This document shows positions 9,345-17,214 of a stretch of DNA of 64,000 nucleotides, piece after piece. Both the position numbers and the translations under genes were made by a program. A model generated the notes under the pieces. It was given only the letters and a program-made list of their open reading frames with translations, was not told the origin of the DNA and ran no database searches. The first letter of the stretch is position 1. Each line of letters begins with the position of its first letter. Source of the stretch: Anaerosporobacter faecicola (GTDB lineage Bacteria > Bacillota > Clostridia > Lachnospirales > Lachnospiraceae); assembly GCF_012070565.1 (NCBI RefSeq), contig NZ_JAAQRO010000002.1:1-64000 (forward strand). Direction: 5' to 3'.

Positions 9345-9373
9345 TTGTACGGCATATAGAAATATGATATAAT
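9345..9373 (+). promoter_or_regulatory. Promoter TTGTAC-17-TATAAT
   Basis: TTGTAC at 9345-9350 and TATAAT at 9368-9373 are 17 bases apart. Initiation would fall near 9380, just upstream of a terminator hairpin, so full transcripts need read-through. Confidence 0.65.
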
Positions 9374-9392
9374 AATGCAATACTTTACGTTA

Positions 9393-9427
9393 GAGAAAGG
9401 AACAATAGAAGGTTCCTTTCTCTTTTT
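9393..9427 (+). terminator. Terminator or attenuator hairpin
   Basis: GAGAAAGGAAC (9393-9403) pairs perfectly with 9412-9422 and is followed by TTTTT. It terminates the ABC operon and lies in the leader of the coiled-coil gene. Confidence 0.85.
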
Positions 9428-9491
9428 CACATTGGTTCTCTGTGTAAGGGTAAGGAAAGGGGAACATAGAATGGAAGGGGAGGTTTTTGGA

Positions 9492-10385
9492 ATGAATTAT
9501 CAAGAGGCAGTAAATGAGATACTAGAATTAAAAGAAGAAATCCGTGTTATGGAGTACAAAGCGCAGGAAGCTACGAAATCCTATGAGGAACGTGTTAAGG
9601 AATTGAATCGATATAAAGCAGAGCTCAATGAAGAAAAAATGGATGTCGAGCAATTAGAAAACGTAAGTTTCTCAAAGATCTTATATAAGATAGCTGGAAA
9701 ATACGAGGAGAAATACCAGAAAGAGTATCAGGAATATCTTACAGCGAAGAGAAAGTATGATGAGTATGCCATTGATATACAACAAGTAAAAGAAGCGCTG
9801 GAACATTATAGAAGAGAAATCAATGCCAAACAGTTGGAATTACAGGAGAAACAGGCAAACTTGCGAACAATTTATAAAGAAGGACAGGAACTTGCGCAGA
9901 AAGAAGAGGAGGAAAGAAAACGTCTATATCGTCAGAAGAAAGAACTAGATGAGGCAATTCAGGCAACAAATCGTGTGCTTAATTTGGCGAAGCAAGCCAT
10001 GGATGAATACAGTAGTGCGAAGTCCTGGGCAACCTATGATACCTTTTTTAACGGAGGGTTGATTGCAGATATGGTCAAATACTCGAAAGTGGACCATGCA
10101 GCAGAAATCTCCAACCAACTGAAATCCGCTAGTACGATGATGAAGAAAGAATTATCGGATGTGAAGATGGCCTTCACCTGTGAACTAGACAATATGAAAG
10201 ACGGAACACGTTTTTGGGATATTGCTTTTGATAATGTATTCACAGATTGGAATGTAAGGAATCGTCTGGGAGAGAATATTGATCAGTTAGCCTCCTATAT
10301 TGGGAAAGTGGGACAAATCTCTTCTGAGTTGCAAAAGGAACGTTCCACAGTTGAGCAGAAACTGAATATGTTACCTCGATATTAA
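9492..10385 (+). CDS. Coiled-coil protein of unknown function
   Basis: About 297 residues from ATG 9492, which has AGGGGAGG eight bases upstream. ATG 9471 is a weaker alternative, and any start nearer 9375 would run through the terminator hairpin. Residues 1-180 are heptad-rich and highly charged (ELKEEIRVMEYKAQEATKSY and onwards). The C-terminal third is a compact helical domain with YDTFFNGGLIADMVKYSKVD and DIAFDNVFTDWNVRNRLGE, a pattern found in clostridial hypothetical proteins. No signal peptide or membrane helix is seen. I do not recognise a function. Confidence 0.75.
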   Translation: MNYQEAVNEILELKEEIRVMEYKAQEATKSYEERVKELNRYKAELNEEKMDVEQLENVSFSKILYKIAGKYEEKYQKEYQEYLTAKRKYDEYAIDIQQVKEALEHYRREINAKQLELQEKQANLRTIYKEGQELAQKEEEERKRLYRQKKELDEAIQATNRVLNLAKQAMDEYSSAKSWATYDTFFNGGLIADMVKYSKVDHAAEISNQLKSASTMMKKELSDVKMAFTCELDNMKDGTRFWDIAFDNVFTDWNVRNRLGENIDQLASYIGKVGQISSELQKERSTVEQKLNMLPRY

Positions 10386-10489
10386 AAGTAAGGACTGTTA
10401 ACAGGAATGCAACGATTGTTGGGGCTCCGCTCCTATACAAGATGAAGTATAATAGAATGGAGAATAAAGACTTCATTGAATGAACAAAT

Positions 10490-10540
10490 TTCAATAACTA
10501 GTATCAATTCTTAGATTCAATAACTAGACTTAATAACTAG
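10490..10540 (+). repeat. Three short direct repeats AATAACTAG
   Basis: TTCAATAACTAG occurs at 10490-10501 and 10516-10527, and TTAATAACTAG at 10530-10540. They lie upstream of a small acidic gene and could be a regulator-binding array or slippage debris. Confidence 0.5.
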
Positions 10541-10570
10541 ACAGGAAAAAATGAGGAAAAGGAAGAAGTT

Positions 10571-10801
10571 ATGAATATATTTACAGATGATTTGGATTAT
10601 GAAGACATCGATTTTTCTTTTTTTTACAATGAAGATGGAGAACCAGAAGAAATTGATGAGATGGAAGAAGAACAACTATGCAATATCATTGCTACGTTGG
10701 AACGACAGATCCGCATGTTACCAGAACATTACAACATTGAAATCTGGGAGGAGTATCTTCGGGTTTGCAAGGATGTTTTAAATCAAATTCGGTTGGATTA
10801 A
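10571..10801 (+). CDS. Small acidic protein, function unknown
   Basis: A 76-residue protein, very acidic in its first half (FTDDLDYEDIDFSFFYNEDGEPEEIDEMEEEQ), then an amphipathic helix pair ATLERQIRMLPEHYNIEIWE and LRVCKDVLNQIRLD. GGAAAAGGAAGAAG lies upstream of ATG. It ends 15 bases before the next acetyltransferase gene, so the two are likely cotranscribed. Codon use fits the neighbours and a second frame in the same place is less plausible. No family is recognised. Confidence 0.6.
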   Translation: MNIFTDDLDYEDIDFSFFYNEDGEPEEIDEMEEEQLCNIIATLERQIRMLPEHYNIEIWEEYLRVCKDVLNQIRLD

Positions 10802-10816
10802 GGGGAGAAGAAACCA

Positions 10817-11392
10817 ATGAGTAAAGAATTATTTGATGAATTTCCAAGATTAATTTCGGATGAAATTACGATTCGAAAAATGGAATTGACGGATGTAGAG
10901 GCACTGGAGGAGATTTGTAGCAACGAGGCAATATTTCAATATGCACCACAGTTCCTATATAAGAATAGTAAGAAGTTGTTAGAAACGGCAATTAAGAACC
11001 TAGGTGGTCGAGATTTTGAGAAGAAGCGTTGTATTATCGGGGGAATTTATTTGACTACGGATCCAGACCGTTTGGTGGGAATGGCGGAGATGTTTGATTA
11101 TGACAAGAACCTGAATATGCTGACAATCGGGTACAAGATCAATGAAGCCTACTGGAATCAAGGAATTGCAACAAAAGCGGTATCCTTGATGGTACACTAT
11201 CTGTTGAAAGAGGTGGGGGTAAATCGTCTGCAAGCATTTGTGATGCCTGAAAATGTGGCTTCCACCAAAGTACTTCTTAAGAATGGTTTCACGAAAGAAG
11301 GCGTACTTAGACAAGCGAATATATGGAAGGGACAGGGGATTGTGGATCTACAGGTATTTTCCATTTTACAATCCGATATGCAAGAGGCATAG
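10817..11392 (+). CDS. GNAT acetyltransferase, RimJ/RimL type
   Basis: A 191-residue enzyme. ITIRKMELTDVEALEEI opens the fold. TIGYKINEAYWNQGIATKAVSLMV holds the acetyl-CoA pyrophosphate loop (N-Q-G-I-A-T). VNRLQAFVMPENVASTKVLLKNGFTKEGVLRQ is the diagnostic end of RimJ/RimL proteins, including the E-N-x-x-S contact. Known relatives acetylate ribosomal protein N-termini or small amines. AGGGGAG precedes ATG. It starts 15 bases after the acidic protein gene, and the next hydrolase gene begins 2 bases after its stop, indicating an operon. Confidence 0.88.
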   Translation: MSKELFDEFPRLISDEITIRKMELTDVEALEEICSNEAIFQYAPQFLYKNSKKLLETAIKNLGGRDFEKKRCIIGGIYLTTDPDRLVGMAEMFDYDKNLNMLTIGYKINEAYWNQGIATKAVSLMVHYLLKEVGVNRLQAFVMPENVASTKVLLKNGFTKEGVLRQANIWKGQGIVDLQVFSILQSDMQEA

Positions 11393-11394
11393 GT

Positions 11395-12345
11395 ATGAGG
11401 AGAAGAAAACTTTTTTATGGAGTACTTTTATTCCTAGGATTGTTGCTTGTTGTTGGTATGGTTTGGCAAAGAATCATGGTACAGACCGAGATAGAAAAAT
11501 ACTCGCCCGTTGGTGATTTTGTTGATGTGGGAGGGTATCAAGCACATTACGTTACGAAAGGTACAGGAGATACTACATTTGTATTCATTACAGGTTCGGG
11601 AACTCCTTGTGCATATACCGATTTTTATCTACTTCAGAATGAACTTGCACATAGCGGGCAGACGATCACGTTCGATCATGCAGGAAGTGGCTGGAGTGGA
11701 AAAGCGAAAACAGAACGAAGTATCGGGAATTTAGTAAAAGAACTTTCAATCCTAATCGATACAGTGGCGCCGGAAAAGCCTGTCGTTTTCTTATGTCATT
11801 CTCTTGGCTCTTTGGAAGCAATAGCTTATGCACAGCAGTATCCAAAACAGGTAAAGGGGATTATTTTTCTTGATTCCGGTAGTCCAGAATTCTATCATAC
11901 AGATTCGGAGCGGAAAGCAAAATTAATGAATCGAGGTTTTGCTTTCCTTCGTTCCACTGGTTTGAATCGTTTTATGGGCAATTGTGGTTTGCTCCTACCT
12001 TTATATGGAGAAAACGTAAGAAATGGTCTGTTGTCAGGTCCAATCAAGAAACTAGACCAAGTGATGTATTATCGGTTTGCAGGTAATAAAGACTCCCTTC
12101 AAACAATTAATAAGATGAATGAGAATGCAGGTGAAATTCTTGAAGGACCTTCTTTAGGAAACCTTCCGATCCTTGTTCTTTCTTCTGATAGCGGGAAGGC
12201 GTGGGAAAAGGTGCAGAGGCAATTAGCAACGTGGTCAAGTAATAGCAAACAGGTTACCATAGAACAGGGACAACATTATATATACTGGTCAAATTATGAG
12301 GATGTATTGCAGTACATAAAGGAGTTTTTGGAGGAAGAGCTCTGA
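11395..12345 (+). CDS. Membrane-anchored alpha/beta hydrolase
   Basis: This 316-residue protein starts at ATG 11395, only two bases after the previous stop; a longer frame upstream overlaps the acetyltransferase. Basic residues and a hydrophobic stretch (RRRKLFYGVLLFLGLLLVVG) form an uncleaved anchor. The fold shows VFITGSGTPCAYTDF (oxyanion region), ITFDHAGSGWSGKA, and the nucleophile elbow CHSLGSLEA. A late Asp and His (LVLSSDSG; IEQGQHYIYW) complete a likely triad. Such proteins are esterase- or peptidase-like; the substrate is unknown. Confidence 0.82.
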   Translation: MRRRKLFYGVLLFLGLLLVVGMVWQRIMVQTEIEKYSPVGDFVDVGGYQAHYVTKGTGDTTFVFITGSGTPCAYTDFYLLQNELAHSGQTITFDHAGSGWSGKAKTERSIGNLVKELSILIDTVAPEKPVVFLCHSLGSLEAIAYAQQYPKQVKGIIFLDSGSPEFYHTDSERKAKLMNRGFAFLRSTGLNRFMGNCGLLLPLYGENVRNGLLSGPIKKLDQVMYYRFAGNKDSLQTINKMNENAGEILEGPSLGNLPILVLSSDSGKAWEKVQRQLATWSSNSKQVTIEQGQHYIYWSNYEDVLQYIKEFLEEEL

Positions 12346-12368
12346 AGAATATAGGAGGAAACGTACCA

Positions 12369-12833
12369 ATGAAAAATTGTGAGATTCGTTATGCTCGAAA
12401 AGAAGATTATGAAATGGTTTCTACCATTATGAGACAGGTGCAGCAGTTGCATGTTGATTGGCGACCGGATATCTATAAACCAAACGATATCGTATTGTCG
12501 CAAAACGAATATGAAGAGGCAATCGAAGCAAAAACCTTTGTGGTAGCGGTTTGTGATGGTCAGGTCGTAGGTTTGCTTTGGTATCTGTTGCGTCATATAG
12601 AAAATCCGAATCAAGTAACAAGAGATATTCTGTTTGTTGATTCTATGGCTGTAGAGGAAGAATACCGCGGACAAGGAATTGGCCGCCAGCTTTTTGACTT
12701 TATCAAACAAGTTGCAGAAAAGCAGCATTTGGATGGAATTGAATTGCAGGTTAATGCAAGGAACAAACAAGCGAAAGCCATGTATGAAAGCTATGGGTTT
12801 ACGGAAAAATCCATTAACATGGAGTTGCTATAG
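12369..12833 (+). CDS. GNAT family N-acetyltransferase
   Basis: A 154-residue classical GNAT. IRYARKEDYEMVSTIMRQV forms the first strand and helix. DGQVVGLLWYLL is motif D. VDSMAVEEEYRGQGIGRQLFDFIKQVAE is a textbook motif A with R-G-Q-G-I-G for acetyl-CoA. LQVNARNKQAKAMYESYGFTEKSINMEL is motif B with the catalytic-face Tyr. ATAGGAGG lies upstream. It follows the hydrolase gene by 23 bases and is probably in the same transcript. The acceptor is unknown. Confidence 0.9.
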   Translation: MKNCEIRYARKEDYEMVSTIMRQVQQLHVDWRPDIYKPNDIVLSQNEYEEAIEAKTFVVAVCDGQVVGLLWYLLRHIENPNQVTRDILFVDSMAVEEEYRGQGIGRQLFDFIKQVAEKQHLDGIELQVNARNKQAKAMYESYGFTEKSINMELL

Positions 12834-12889
12834 GCACAGAAGAAACCGGGAAATCGATATTGAGGATTTGTTAGGGAGGAATACATCGG

Positions 12890-13813
12890 ATGGATCAGAA
12901 GTGTCAGGATGAGTATGTTCGAAGAATACATACCGTACAGGATTATATGGAACAGCACCTCGGACAGCCCATGTCAATAGAAGAACTTTCTCTTGTAGCA
13001 GGGTTTTCTAAATACCATTTTAGTCGGATCTTTCAGGGAATCGTACAGGAACCGTTGGCACATTATGTGAATCGAATCAAAATGGAAAATGGATTATTTC
13101 TGTTGGCGCATCGGGAGGATAAGAATATGACAGACATTGCATATGAGTTAGGATATACCGATTCCGCTGTGTTTTCACGAGCATTTAAGAATTATTTTGG
13201 GATTAGTCCACGAGAATACCGAAAGGAATACCAGAAGAATTGTGACGGTACAATCCTGTTATCCGATTACAAGAATGGTACAAAAGGGGAAAGAAAAGGG
13301 GAGCAATTCCCTGTGAAAGGGCAGATCACCATTGAGAACATGGAGGAGAAGAATGTTGTCTACATAAGACATACGGGGACCTATGAGGAGTTAGCAAATG
13401 TATGCCAAGAACTTGCACAAAACTTGTTCTCCCATGCAGCAAAGCAAAACTTGTTGGTGGGAGAACAGAACTGGGTGCTCTCCATCTATCATGATAATCC
13501 AGAATTCACGGCTGAGAATCAGTTTCGAACGAGTCTTTGCATGACCGTACCAGACCAGATTCCGATTCAAGAGGATGGCGTGCTTGGTTGTATGAAGCTG
13601 GAAGGTGGTCTCTATGCAGTCGGTCATTTTCGAATAAAACAGGAACAGTATCGGGATGCTTGGAACTATATGTATCAGGAATGGATAACAGGGAGTGGCT
13701 ATGTTCCACGGAATAGTTATCCATTCGAGGTGTATTGTAACGACCCGCAGGATAATGAAGAGCATCTACATGAAGTGGAGATTTATGTTCCGATTGAGCC
13801 ATTTAAATTCTAA
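12890..13813 (+). CDS. AraC-family regulator with GyrI-like effector domain
   Basis: This 307-residue protein resembles Rob/SoxS-type regulators. The AraC DNA-binding domain is N-terminal (about 8-110), with LSLVAGFSKYHFSRIFQ and DIAYELGYTDSAVFSRAFKNYFGISPREYRK. Residues 140-307 form a GyrI-like ligand-binding domain (ITIENMEEKNVVYIRHTGTY; GLYAVGHFRIKQEQYRDAW; HEVEIYVPIEPF). AGGGAGG lies before ATG. It may sense small hydrophobic or cationic compounds and control the surrounding enzyme genes. A second AraC protein with a similar order lies at 56.6 kb. Confidence 0.9.
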   Translation: MDQKCQDEYVRRIHTVQDYMEQHLGQPMSIEELSLVAGFSKYHFSRIFQGIVQEPLAHYVNRIKMENGLFLLAHREDKNMTDIAYELGYTDSAVFSRAFKNYFGISPREYRKEYQKNCDGTILLSDYKNGTKGERKGEQFPVKGQITIENMEEKNVVYIRHTGTYEELANVCQELAQNLFSHAAKQNLLVGEQNWVLSIYHDNPEFTAENQFRTSLCMTVPDQIPIQEDGVLGCMKLEGGLYAVGHFRIKQEQYRDAWNYMYQEWITGSGYVPRNSYPFEVYCNDPQDNEEHLHEVEIYVPIEPFKF

Positions 13814-13912
13814 TTTGTAGGGGGGATAAGTGATTTATATTAATTATGTTTTGCGCAATTAGTTCATAGTTTTATTCATTCAATTCCTATAACAGAAGAG
13901 AGGGAGAACAAC

Positions 13913-14374
13913 ATGCATTTAGGAAGTATCTATATAATAGCAAAGGATTTTCAGAAATCCGTAACATTTTATGAAAACTTACTAGAACAAAAAGTAACGC
14001 ATCAAAATATGGATCGATTTGCAATGTTTGAATTTGAAGGACATTGCATCGCAATCATGAATGGATATTTTGATTCTAGGAATCCCGAGAAAGTAGTGCA
14101 TCGAGGAAAAATGGATACCTACTTTGATGATTTGGTGCAGATTGCAGAATTACCCAATTCAAGAAAAGTGGTACTTAATTTTTGGGATGAAGATTTGAGA
14201 AAAGAGTATGAACGCGTAAAGCAATTGAAGCTAGTCGATCATATTACGCCAGTCAAATACGTATGCAATGCAAGTCCCTATTATTATTTCCAATTGACAG
14301 ATCCCGATGGGAATGTGATTGAAGTAACGGGCGATTATGAGCCAGAAGAAGGAGAGTTAGAGGACTTTGTGTAA
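13913..14374 (+). CDS. VOC (glyoxalase/bleomycin resistance-like) protein
   Basis: A 153-residue protein of the vicinal oxygen chelate fold. The first module is IYIIAKDFQKSVTFYENLLEQKVTHQN, then FAMFEFEGHCIAIM. The second module ends YYYFQLTDPDGNVIEVTGDYEPEE, where the Glu in VIEV is a usual metal ligand. The spacing between modules is longer than in standard 125-residue members because of an insertion around EKVVHRGKMDTYFDD. AGAGGGAG precedes ATG. It could be a lyase, dioxygenase or drug-binding protein. The following kinase gene starts 25 bases later. Confidence 0.85.
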   Translation: MHLGSIYIIAKDFQKSVTFYENLLEQKVTHQNMDRFAMFEFEGHCIAIMNGYFDSRNPEKVVHRGKMDTYFDDLVQIAELPNSRKVVLNFWDEDLRKEYERVKQLKLVDHITPVKYVCNASPYYYFQLTDPDGNVIEVTGDYEPEEGELEDFV

Positions 14375-14398
14375 TTGGTTAATGGAGAAGGGAAAAAG

Positions 14399-14914
14399 AT
14401 GAAAATGGAATTACAAGAAAACGTACTAATTATTATTCGTGGTAATTCGGGGAGTGGAAAATCAACGGTTGCTAAAGCGTTGCAACGACGAATTGGAAGG
14501 AATACCTTGCTGATTCCACAGGATGTTGTACGTCGAGAAATGTTATGGGTAAAAGATGGAGTGGGGAATGAAGCCCTTCCCCTACTTCAGAATATGGTGC
14601 AGTATGGAATGGAGCATTGCAAAGCAGTAATACTAGAAGGAATCCTGAATGTGGAGTATTATGAGGAATTATTTTCATACATCAAACGTGAATTTGGTGA
14701 GCAAGTCTATGCGTATTACTATGATATCTCCTTTGAAGAAACCGTGAATCGACATAAAACAAAACCGAATAAGGATGAGTTTGGAGAAGAAGAGATGCAT
14801 CGGTGGTGGAGAGATAAGGACTACATTGGTTTCCTGCCAGAGAGAACGCTGACAAAGGATATGAGTGTTGAAGAGGTTGTAGAATTGATATATCGGGAAG
14901 CATTTATAGAGTGA
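14399..14914 (+). CDS. Small P-loop kinase-like protein
   Basis: 171 residues from ATG 14399, with GGAGAAGGG upstream. The TTG directly after the previous stop is in frame but sits inside that site. Walker A is IIRGNSGSGKSTVAKAL. IPQDVVRREML and AVILEGILNVEYYEELF resemble the LID and Walker B of zeta-toxin or chloramphenicol-phosphotransferase-like AAA kinases. YYDISFEETVNRHKTKPNK carries the Arg-rich lid. Such chromosomal proteins are usually called uridine-kinase-like; the substrate is unknown. A similar enzyme occurs at 60.9 kb. Confidence 0.78.
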   Translation: MKMELQENVLIIIRGNSGSGKSTVAKALQRRIGRNTLLIPQDVVRREMLWVKDGVGNEALPLLQNMVQYGMEHCKAVILEGILNVEYYEELFSYIKREFGEQVYAYYYDISFEETVNRHKTKPNKDEFGEEEMHRWWRDKDYIGFLPERTLTKDMSVEEVVELIYREAFIE

Positions 14915-14981
14915 TTGGAAAGAAAAATACAATCGTTTTGTACGAACGAAGAAAGTAAGAATGAAAAAGGAGGTAATGGTT

Positions 14982-15536
14982 GTGCCAGTAGACAACCATA
15001 TAGATCATATGCAATTAGAAAAATTAAAGGAAAAACAGATAAATCGGGAACTTTTTGCAAATTTTAATCGGCATCAGGTTGTAAAGGAATGCTATAGAAA
15101 AGTTGATGGAAAATGGTGCATCAAAGAGGATCCCTTCATTGATGATTGGTCAGAAGAGGAATATGAAGTGCTTATACAGTGTCTGCGAAATACCATCGCA
15201 ACAGGTGGATTTGTACTAGGTGCTTTTGAGGAGGACAAACTTAAGGGATTTGTTTCAGTAGAATCAGGATTCTTAGGAACCAATAAAGAATACATGGATC
15301 TTTCTAGCATCCATATCTCAGAGGAGCTTCGTGGACAGGGAATCGGTCGGAAACTTTTTGGGGAAGCAAAGAAATGGGCAAAAGAACAGGGAGCAAAGAA
15401 ACTTTACATATCATCACATTCTGCAGTAGAGTCTCAGGCCTTCTATCATGCAATGGGTTGTGTGGAAGCATTAGAATATAACAAAGAACATGTAGAGAAA
15501 GAACCTTGTGATTGTCAGCTGGAATGCGTATTATAA
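14982..15536 (+). CDS. GNAT family N-acetyltransferase
   Basis: About 184 residues. AGGAGG (14968-14973) lies 8 bases before GTG 14982 but only 2 before ATG 14976 and downstream of ATG 14961, so GTG is the likely start. The protein has an unusual helical N-terminus (about 70 residues) that replaces the usual first strand. It then has VLGAFEEDKLKGFVSVES and ISEELRGQGIGRKLFGEAKKWAKEQG (motif A, R-G-Q-G-I-G), and ends with SHSAVESQAFYHAMGCVEA. The DCQLECVL tail is typical of a clostridial GNAT subfamily. It is the last gene before a bidirectional terminator. Confidence 0.85.
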   Translation: MPVDNHIDHMQLEKLKEKQINRELFANFNRHQVVKECYRKVDGKWCIKEDPFIDDWSEEEYEVLIQCLRNTIATGGFVLGAFEEDKLKGFVSVESGFLGTNKEYMDLSSIHISEELRGQGIGRKLFGEAKKWAKEQGAKKLYISSHSAVESQAFYHAMGCVEALEYNKEHVEKEPCDCQLECVL

Positions 15537-15540
15537 AAGT

Positions 15541-15582
15541 AACACAAAAAAATCTTCCATTAAGCGGAAGATTTTTTGTGTT
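15541..15582. terminator. Bidirectional terminator between convergent genes
   Basis: AACACAAAAAAATCTTCC at 15541-15558 pairs with 15566-15582 apart from one bulged A. A and T runs on both arms serve the acetyltransferase on the plus strand and the phosphoesterase on the minus strand. Confidence 0.9.
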
Positions 15583-15652
15583 CTGGGATAATAACTAATT
15601 AGGGTATCAAAACATGTCTATATCGGAATACTAGATAAGCAAAGATACTCTT

Positions 15653-16534
15653 TTATCTGGTAGTAAATTCTGGTGCCAGTAACCCGAATTCTTTCACCGC
15701 TCGTTCCATGAATTGTTCAGGAATATGTGGCCAGACACATTCTCCGGTTTCTTCACGACAGAGATTCATCGCCTTTTTTAGGACTTGTGTATGGTTAACA
15801 TTAGCACCGCGTAAGATAGCACTGGTGATGATTGTCCAATAGGGTGCATGTTGATCTAAGGCTGCTTCTTTCAAAGCGCGAATGGTTTGTTCATAATCAT
15901 AAGGAAGACTGATGAATTCTTCTTCCCAAGTGTTCCCACAGTCATGTAGGATTAAAAATTGTGTCTTGCAATTACTAAAGAAAGGAAGCCCGACGGAACC
16001 AGGATTGAGGATTCGTTTGTCACGATAGGTAATCTTACCTTGTAAATGCGTATGTCCACATAAAATCAAGGAATCCTCTGCATTTTTAAGTAATTCAATA
16101 GTATTCAAATCTGCAGGAAGAAGTTTTTCACTTATATGATTGGGTGACCCATGACAAATTGTCATAGTTGGAAGGGTACCAAACGTTAATCGCATAACAG
16201 CTGGTAAGGACTGGTAGAATGCAAAATCTTGTTCTTTTAAAGATTGATAGGTATAGAGAAGCGATCCCGTGATGGAATCAAAATCTTTCCAGTTGTTTTC
16301 CCGGTCTTGTTGATGGTTTAGCCAATATTCTTCTTTATTTCCCTTAATAAAATAACAAGTTTCTTGTTCCTGTAAATCATAGAGAAGCTTCATGGTTTTC
16401 TGTGCATTTGCCATTTCAGCTACATAATCGCCTAAGAAGAGATACGTATGAATGTTTTTGGCACGAACATAAGCAAGACATTCTTCAAAAGCAACATAAT
16501 TACCATGTAAATCGGCGAATACAGCGATGTCCAT
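15653..16534 (-). CDS. Calcineurin-like metallophosphoesterase
   Basis: 293 residues from ATG 16534, chosen because GGGGAGGGAAG lies just upstream; an in-frame ATG at 16555 precedes that site. Metal-binding motifs are clear: DIAVFADLHGNYVAFEECL (D-x-H), FLGDYVA (GD), FIKGNKEEYW (GNxE in place of GNHD), CHGSPN, and LILCGHTHLQGKI (GHTH), then LNPGSVGLPF. This is the YfcE/MJ0936-like branch, acting on phosphodiesters or nucleotides with two metal ions. The C-terminal 90 residues (PYDYEQTIRALKEAAL onward) are helical. It is transcribed alone on the minus strand. Confidence 0.9.
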   Translation of the reverse strand: MDIAVFADLHGNYVAFEECLAYVRAKNIHTYLFLGDYVAEMANAQKTMKLLYDLQEQETCYFIKGNKEEYWLNHQQDRENNWKDFDSITGSLLYTYQSLKEQDFAFYQSLPAVMRLTFGTLPTMTICHGSPNHISEKLLPADLNTIELLKNAEDSLILCGHTHLQGKITYRDKRILNPGSVGLPFFSNCKTQFLILHDCGNTWEEEFISLPYDYEQTIRALKEAALDQHAPYWTIITSAILRGANVNHTQVLKKAMNLCREETGECVWPHIPEQFMERAVKEFGLLAPEFTTR

Positions 16535-16584
16535 TAATCTTCCCTCCCCACTCATAAGTGCTTTTTACTCCAATAATTCCTTTC

Positions 16585-16614
16585 ATTATAATACATAAAT
16601 GATACAAGCGTCAA
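16585..16614 (-). promoter_or_regulatory. Promoter of the phosphoesterase gene
   Basis: On the minus strand TTGACG (16614-16609) and TATAAT (16590-16585) are 18 bases apart. They lie about 50 bases before the start. Confidence 0.7.
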
Positions 16615-16857
16615 AAGATATTTATACTAGAATCAAAGGGAATGTTAAGTAGAAGGAATGTCTTACAGGAATGGAAGAAAGAGAAATGGGCAGGATATCT
16701 TGCAGAAATGGCTGGAGAGGAGTACAATATGTGCAGAATTGGTACAACGACCATTTGGATAAGCTATTCATCTCAGATGTGCATGTACTGATGGTAAATG
16801 ATAGAAAAAGAAGAACGCAGAAAAGAAAATCATAGAGAAAGATAAAGGAGAAGAATA
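16615..16857. other. Intergenic region, no gene recognised
   Basis: Short broken frames only. One stretch near 16737-16801 reads WYNDHLDKLFISDVHVLMVND before a stop and may be gene debris. No RNA or repeat is seen. Confidence 0.4.
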
Positions 16858-17109
16858 ATGTTAGAATTTCGTTATGATACGCAACTACTTATAGAAGGAA
16901 CAAATCTTGATGAGGATGCCATCAATGAATATATAACAAACAATCTTAAAGGAGATTGTCTACTTGCAGTTGGAGATGAGGAACTGATCAAGATTCATTT
17001 CCATACCAATGAACCATGGGATTTATTGAAATATGCGTCATCATTAGGTGAAATCTATGATATTGTTATAGAAGATATGGATCGCCAAGCTAGAGGTCTT
17101 CAAGGATAA
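16858..17109 (+). CDS. Stand-alone FakA/YloV C-terminal-like domain
   Basis: The 83-residue protein starts with FRYDTQLLIEGTNLDEDAINEYI and continues DCLLAVGDEELIKIHFHTNEPWDLLKYASSLGEIYDIVIEDMDRQ. This is the signature end of the C-terminal (phosphatase-like) part of DAK2-fusion proteins YloV/FakA, including H-x-H-T-N. The kinase (DAK2) and middle domains are absent and not encoded upstream. GATAAAGGAGAAGA precedes ATG, so it may be a real short gene. It could instead be a surviving fragment. Role unknown. Confidence 0.65.
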   Translation: MLEFRYDTQLLIEGTNLDEDAINEYITNNLKGDCLLAVGDEELIKIHFHTNEPWDLLKYASSLGEIYDIVIEDMDRQARGLQG

Positions 17110-17164
17110 TTGGAGATCTACTGACTACTTTTTTATATTAAAAGGTAAAGTTTGAAATTCATGC

Positions 17165-17195
17165 TTGACTGCCCCCTTGGGGATGGGCTTACCAT
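17165..17195 (+). promoter_or_regulatory. MerR-type promoter with operator in the spacer
   Basis: TTGACT (17165-17170) and TACCAT (17190-17195) are 19 bases apart, the overlong spacing typical of MerR-regulated promoters. The spacer holds the dyad GCCCCCTTGGGG with GGGC. It lies 20 bases before the MerR-family gene, so autoregulation is likely. Confidence 0.75.
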
Positions 17196-17214
17196 TGCTA
17201 TTGAGGTGATGAAT

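Noticed and set aside
9375-9470. Longer start for the coiled-coil protein
   Set aside because: The segment contains the terminator hairpin of the ABC operon and has no ribosome site.
11323-11394. Longer start for the hydrolase at 11.4 kb
   Set aside because: It overlaps the acetyltransferase reading frame and would place non-family residues before the membrane anchor.
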